From positions 1-63,544 of the forward strand of contig JAEZQY010000060.1 of NCBI GenBank assembly GCA_023441055.1: DNA of 63,544 nt, written 5' to 3'. Within the stretch, counting starts at the first letter, position 1, and the number at the start of each line of letters is the position of its first letter. This DNA is from Bacillota bacterium. Its GTDB lineage: Bacteria; Bacillota; Bacilli; Paenibacillales; UBA4045. Positions 60,112-63,544 of this stretch are shown here, piece by piece. A program made the translations under genes and the position numbers. Below the pieces are notes generated by a model that was not told where the DNA came from, did not search any database, and saw only the letters and a list, made by a program, of their open reading frames with translations.

Positions 60112-62301
60112 TCATCCCTCCACTCCGCGTATCTTCGACAGCTCTTTCTGCGCTTCCACCAGCTTATAGTAGATGCCCTGGCTAGTGAGCAGCTCATCAT
60201 GCGTGCCAACCTCTGCGATCTTGCCCCGATCCAGCACAATCAGACGGTCTGCATTGCGCAGTGTGGATAATCGGTGCGCGATGGCGAAGGTCGTACGCCC
60301 CTTCACCAGACGAGAGATCGCCTCTTGAATTTGCCGTTCAGTCTCGGTGTCGACCGAGGCTGTCGCTTCATCAAGTATAAGTATTCGCGGATCGTGAATG
60401 ATGGCTCTGGCAATCGCTACCCGCTGCTTCTCGCCCCCGGACAGCCGATGACCGCGTTCGCCAACCCTCGTATCATAACCGTCAGGCAATCGTACGATGA
60501 AGTCATGCGCATTGGCGATCTTCGCCGCCTGCATGATCTCCAGCGGTGTCGCGTCGGGCTTGGAGTACGCGATATTCTCCGCGACCGTGCCATCGAACAG
60601 GAAGGTCTCCTGCAGCACGACGCCAATCTGCTTGCGCAGCTCGTTCTGATCAATGTGACGCAGGTCAATACCGTCGATCGTGATCGAACCCTCATTCGTA
60701 TCGTAAAATCGGCACAGCAGGTTGATGAAGGTCGACTTACCAGCACCGGAATGCCCGACTATGCCTATCATCTGACCCGCGGCGACGGTTAGGTTGATGT
60801 CGCGCAGCACCGGATGGTAGATCTCGTAGCCATAGGTCACCTTGTTGAATGCCACATAGCCTTCCACTCGTCCGAGCTTCCGGGGCTTCTCCGCCTGCGG
60901 CACCTCTGACGGCGTATCCATAATCTCGAATACGCGGCTCGCCGCAGACATCGCATGGCTGGCCCAATTGATCATCTGGCTGACCCATTGCAGCGGACCG
61001 AGCAGCATGCCCAGGTAGGTGATCATGGCGATCAACACACCTAGCTTCAGATCACCGCGCAGCACCTCCCAGCCGCCATAATACCAGATGAGCAGCGGCC
61101 CTATGCCTGCAATGAAGGCGAAGAAGGCGAACATCGCTTGCCATAGGCTCTCGATGCGGATATTATGCCGAACGAGCTCTCGATTCGCGCCCTGATAGCG
61201 GGACATCTCTGTCGATTCCTGGCCGAATGCCTTGACGACACGGATCCCGTTCATCGAATCGCCGACGAGCACATTCAGTCGGAAGATCGAACGCCACTGC
61301 TGATACCACCGTCTGCCGATCATCGGCCATATCGTCCTGGAGGCGATGACCATAATCGGGATCGGCAGAATCGCCAGTAGAGCGAGCTTCCAGCTCATCC
61401 CGAACATGATGGCGAAGATGGCCACCACCTTAAGGGATTCCCCGGTTACCCATAAGACGCCATCCGTCATGAACTGACGCATCGATTCTGAGTCGCTGTT
61501 CACCCGCCCGATAAATTGTGAGGTCTGCCTTCTGTCGAAGAAGGCGAGCGACAGCCGCATCAGGGAGTTGTAGATATCCTTGCGCAAGTCCCCCATCAGC
61601 TTAGAGCCGATCCATACGCCGACGAGTCCGCGTACCGATTGCATGAGCGACAACATCAGCATCGTCACGGCCAGACCGGCCACGATTAGGAGCAGCTTCC
61701 CGCTCATATCTTGCGGCTGCAGCACATCATCGATCATCACTTTCGTTAAGTACGGTGGGATCAACTCCACAATCGCGGTGACCACCAATAATGCACCGGC
61801 ACCAACAACATGCCGCTTATACGGCAGGGCATATTGCAGCATACGCAGCAGCACGCGCTTGTTGCTCCTGCATACCGAGCAACTCTTCGCCCCATCGATC
61901 AGCGGGCTGCGGCACTGCGCGCAATAGCTGGGCATATCCTTCTCGGACAGCGAGGGACGCTCTTCCCCCTTGGCCATTGCGCTAATCAGCTTCGCTGCGA
62001 ATCCGAAGATCGCAGTGAGCGGAGCCGTATAGCGGGCCAATACAATCGGACCATTCTGTGTATCAGCGACCAACGATCCGCCGCCGATGCCGCTCACCGC
62101 TCGAGCCTCCTGAATGGTGCTGAGGTCCAGCCGAATGTGCAGTCGTCCGTCCGGCTGCCATACCGAGACCTCCTCCTCGCTCACAGTCACCCATTGCTCC
62201 GCAAAGCTGCCTTCATGCGATAAATCCGTCTTCCCCTGGAAGATTGCAGCCCGCTTCATCTGCCGCTCTATCTCTACCGGCAATCGTTCCATCATCCCCA
62301 T
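60112..62301 (-). CDS. ABC exporter with N-terminal regulatory domain and zinc ribbon
   Basis: 729 residues, longer than the usual ~580 for a half transporter. Residues 1-115 form a beta-rich domain, and Cys127, Cys130, Cys141 and Cys144 make a zinc ribbon (CAQC, CSVC). Six membrane helices follow (about 160-450), then a nucleotide-binding domain with Walker A GHSGAGKST, signature LSGGE, and DEATASVD. SD GGAGG lies 9 bases before the ATG. With the DUF1854 partner this is a recognisable two-gene unit whose substrate is unknown. Confidence 0.9.
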   Translation of the reverse strand: MGMMERLPVEIERQMKRAAIFQGKTDLSHEGSFAEQWVTVSEEEVSVWQPDGRLHIRLDLSTIQEARAVSGIGGGSLVADTQNGPIVLARYTAPLTAIFGFAAKLISAMAKGEERPSLSEKDMPSYCAQCRSPLIDGAKSCSVCRSNKRVLLRMLQYALPYKRHVVGAGALLVVTAIVELIPPYLTKVMIDDVLQPQDMSGKLLLIVAGLAVTMLMLSLMQSVRGLVGVWIGSKLMGDLRKDIYNSLMRLSLAFFDRRQTSQFIGRVNSDSESMRQFMTDGVLWVTGESLKVVAIFAIMFGMSWKLALLAILPIPIMVIASRTIWPMIGRRWYQQWRSIFRLNVLVGDSMNGIRVVKAFGQESTEMSRYQGANRELVRHNIRIESLWQAMFAFFAFIAGIGPLLIWYYGGWEVLRGDLKLGVLIAMITYLGMLLGPLQWVSQMINWASHAMSAASRVFEIMDTPSEVPQAEKPRKLGRVEGYVAFNKVTYGYEIYHPVLRDINLTVAAGQMIGIVGHSGAGKSTFINLLCRFYDTNEGSITIDGIDLRHIDQNELRKQIGVVLQETFLFDGTVAENIAYSKPDATPLEIMQAAKIANAHDFIVRLPDGYDTRVGERGHRLSGGEKQRVAIARAIIHDPRILILDEATASVDTETERQIQEAISRLVKGRTTFAIAHRLSTLRNADRLIVLDRGKIAEVGTHDELLTSQGIYYKLVEAQKELSKIRGVEG

Positions 62302-62441
62302 ATTCCCTCACCTCCCATGTAACATCTCCATTAAGCCATGTTCTTCCAATGGGGGCAAGTGAAAGAAAGGTTATACTTAATCTAGTCGCCCTGTTCTGTT
62401 ACAATAGAATAGTATCCATATTCATGAAGAGGAGACCACTA

Positions 62442-63197
62442 ATGTCCGATATGAACGATCTTAAACTCGCGGTATTGATCGACGCCGACAACATATCCTA
62501 CAAGAATATCAAAGGTATCATGGAAGAGATTACGAAGTATGGCACGCCCACAATTAAGCGCATCTATGGCGATTGGACAGCCCCTACCGTATCCGGCTGG
62601 AAGTCGGTTCTGCTGGAGAATGCCATCACCCCTATTCAACAATACAGTTATACAACCGGCAAGAATTCCACCGATTCCGCACTCATTATCGATGCGATGG
62701 ATATCCTCTATACCGACCGAGTCGACGGCTTCTGCATCCTCTCCAGCGACAGCGACTTCACGCGTCTGGCGACCCGTCTGAGAGAGTCCGGATTGAAGGT
62801 GTACGGCTTCGGCGAGCGCAAGACCCCTGAGCCCTTCCGTGTTTCCTGCGATAAATTCACCTATGTGGAGATCATTCCTTCCAAGTCGGCAGAGGTCAGC
62901 AAGGCGGACACCCATGATGAGGCCGGACCGGCTGCAGAGCCGACCACCGATCAGATCGATCAGGAGATTGTGAAGCTGATTGCAGATTCCGTTGAGGATA
63001 TCGCCGATGAACACGGCTGGGCGTTCCTCGCTGGGGTCGGCAACATGATCCTGAAGAAGAAACCGGACTTCGACCCGCGCAACTACGGCTTCTCCAAGCT
63101 CACACCGCTGGTGAAGAGTCTGGACCGCTTCGAGATCGATGCGCGCAAGAGCGCGGACTCTAACGTGAAGCTGATCTACATCCGCAATAGGGACTAG
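62442..63197 (+). CDS. NYN-domain (DUF88/LabA-like) protein with OST-HTH/LOTUS domain
   Basis: 251 residues. An N-terminal PIN-like NYN nuclease domain (AVLIDADNIS, STDSALIIDAMDILY, GFCILSSDSDFTRLATRLRE) keeps the acidic metal-binding residues. A flexible linker (about 148-170) leads to an OST-HTH/LOTUS RNA-binding domain (DEHGWAFLAGVGNMILKKKPDFDPRNYG, then KLTPLVKSL). A likely RNA-processing or RNA-silencing-like enzyme of unknown target. The ATG at 62442 follows SD AGAGGAG. The upstream 66 codons are antisense to the ABC gene and are rejected. Confidence 0.9.
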   Translation: MSDMNDLKLAVLIDADNISYKNIKGIMEEITKYGTPTIKRIYGDWTAPTVSGWKSVLLENAITPIQQYSYTTGKNSTDSALIIDAMDILYTDRVDGFCILSSDSDFTRLATRLRESGLKVYGFGERKTPEPFRVSCDKFTYVEIIPSKSAEVSKADTHDEAGPAAEPTTDQIDQEIVKLIADSVEDIADEHGWAFLAGVGNMILKKKPDFDPRNYGFSKLTPLVKSLDRFEIDARKSADSNVKLIYIRNRD

Positions 63198-63252
63198 GGG
63201 CTCGTTACGGAATTACTTCTCACTGTAGCGGAAGTTATTCCGTAACGATGCC
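63198..63252. repeat. Intergenic hairpin repeat, copy 2
   Basis: GGGCTCGTTACGGAATTAC at one end and TATTCCGTAACGATGCC at the other. GTTACGGAATTACTTC pairs with GAAGTTATTCCGTAAC (one mismatch) around TCACTGTAGCG. It lies just after the NYN gene. Copy 1 is at 34697-34764. Confidence 0.8.
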
Positions 63253-63261
63253 TAAGCCATC

Positions 63262-63321
63262 AAAATAAAGAAACGTACACGGGAAGCTGATCTCCATTCG
63301 GAGAAGGCTTCCCGTGTACGT
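63262..63321 (-). terminator. Terminator of the GH172-type gene
   Basis: Perfect 15-base arms ACGTACACGGGAAGC (63273-63287) and GCTTCCCGTGTACGT (63307-63321), followed on the minus strand by TTCTTTATTTTG. Confidence 0.9.
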
Positions 63322-63332
63322 ATAGGATTAAA

Positions 63333-63544
63333 CTAGATAACTTCCAGCCCCTCATTATCCGGCAATGCAGGATGCGGATGATGCGGCTCCGATTGATACC
63401 AGAAAGCGACCGATGCGATATCATCCTTCAGTGGATTATAGCCACCGTCTGCCTTCCAGCCGAGCGCCTGGATTGTCACACGCAGGTCCTCCTCGAAGCG
63501 GATCGGATCCATGATATGCCAGCGGTACATGCCGAAGCGTTGCT
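63333..63544 (-). CDS. DUF2961 / GH172-type glycoside hydrolase, C-terminal part
   Basis: The last ~70 residues of a longer gene that runs off the window. FGMYRWHIMDPIRFEEDLRV, TIQALGWKADGGY, DDIASVAFWYQSEPH and the end LPDNEGLEVI match the C-terminus of DUF2961 proteins, now placed in GH172 (difructose and arabinofuranoside hydrolases). The strong terminator just downstream fits the end of a transcription unit. Confidence 0.8.
   Translation of the reverse strand, partial: QRFGMYRWHIMDPIRFEEDLRVTIQALGWKADGGYNPLKDDIASVAFWYQSEPHHPHPALPDNEGLEVI

Noticed and set aside
62244..62441. 66-codon upstream extension of the NYN protein
   Set aside because: It is antisense to the start of the ABC gene, and the ATG at 62442 has a good SD.

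Overview
The window looks like a chromosomal segment of an endospore-forming Bacillota of the Paenibacillaceae type. The evidence is the conserved block dnaX, ebfC, recR, yaaL, bofA and 16S rRNA, a Bacillus-type large SRP RNA, the spo0F neighbourhood (rpmE, rho, murA, fbaA, spo0F, pyrG, rpoE), moderately GC-rich codon use, and several sporulation-type promoters. Function calls come from reading translated proteins and motifs by eye. No database search was run. Start codons were moved where a Shine-Dalgarno (SD) site supports a downstream start.

Layout. 1-4,315 (mostly minus strand): the 5' end of a 16S gene with its leader and promoters, bofA, yaaL, recR, ebfC, dnaX and the SRP RNA. 4,372-11,800 (minus): a sporulation lipoprotein, rpmE, rho, murA, fbaA, spo0F with a sigma-H promoter and 0A box, pyrG and rpoE. 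12,015-16,966: a subtilisin-like protease without a signal peptide, ywiB, speB, and pbpG behind a sigma-G-like promoter. 16,978-17,795: a 51-bp tandem repeat array and degenerate repeats.

17,796-34,659 (all minus) is a nitrate-respiration island: narGHJI, the oxygen/nitrate sensor system nreABC, a hemerythrin protein, a NarK-type transporter fused to a PAS domain, a MoeB/ThiF-like protein, the molybdenum-cofactor genes moeA-mobB-moaE-moaD-mobA-moaA, and a second hemerythrin. Two similar RGGGN4CCCY sites lie about 44 bp upstream of the inferred starts of narG and narK and suggest direct NreC control.

34,964-47,922: ywhD, an M1-family membrane peptidase, a membrane protein, an MFS transporter, an apparently undescribed structured RNA with its own promoter (about 40,484 down to 40,200), an SLH/PrcB-like exported protein, a glycerate kinase, and an mcp-cheW-cheA signalling operon headed by a clear c-di-GMP-I riboswitch, then glutamate racemase.

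48,122-63,544: an exonuclease, a MerR/TipAS regulator with its operator, an esterase, an AraC regulator, a GH43 enzyme, exoA, a VOC protein, an SMP-30 lactonase behind three 66-bp hairpin repeats, a TRIC-like channel, an ABC exporter with TetR and operator, a DUF1854/ABC pair, a NYN-domain protein and the end of a GH172-type gene. No insertion sequence, prophage, tRNA or CRISPR array was recognised. Intergenic DNA is rich in small hairpin-forming repeats.
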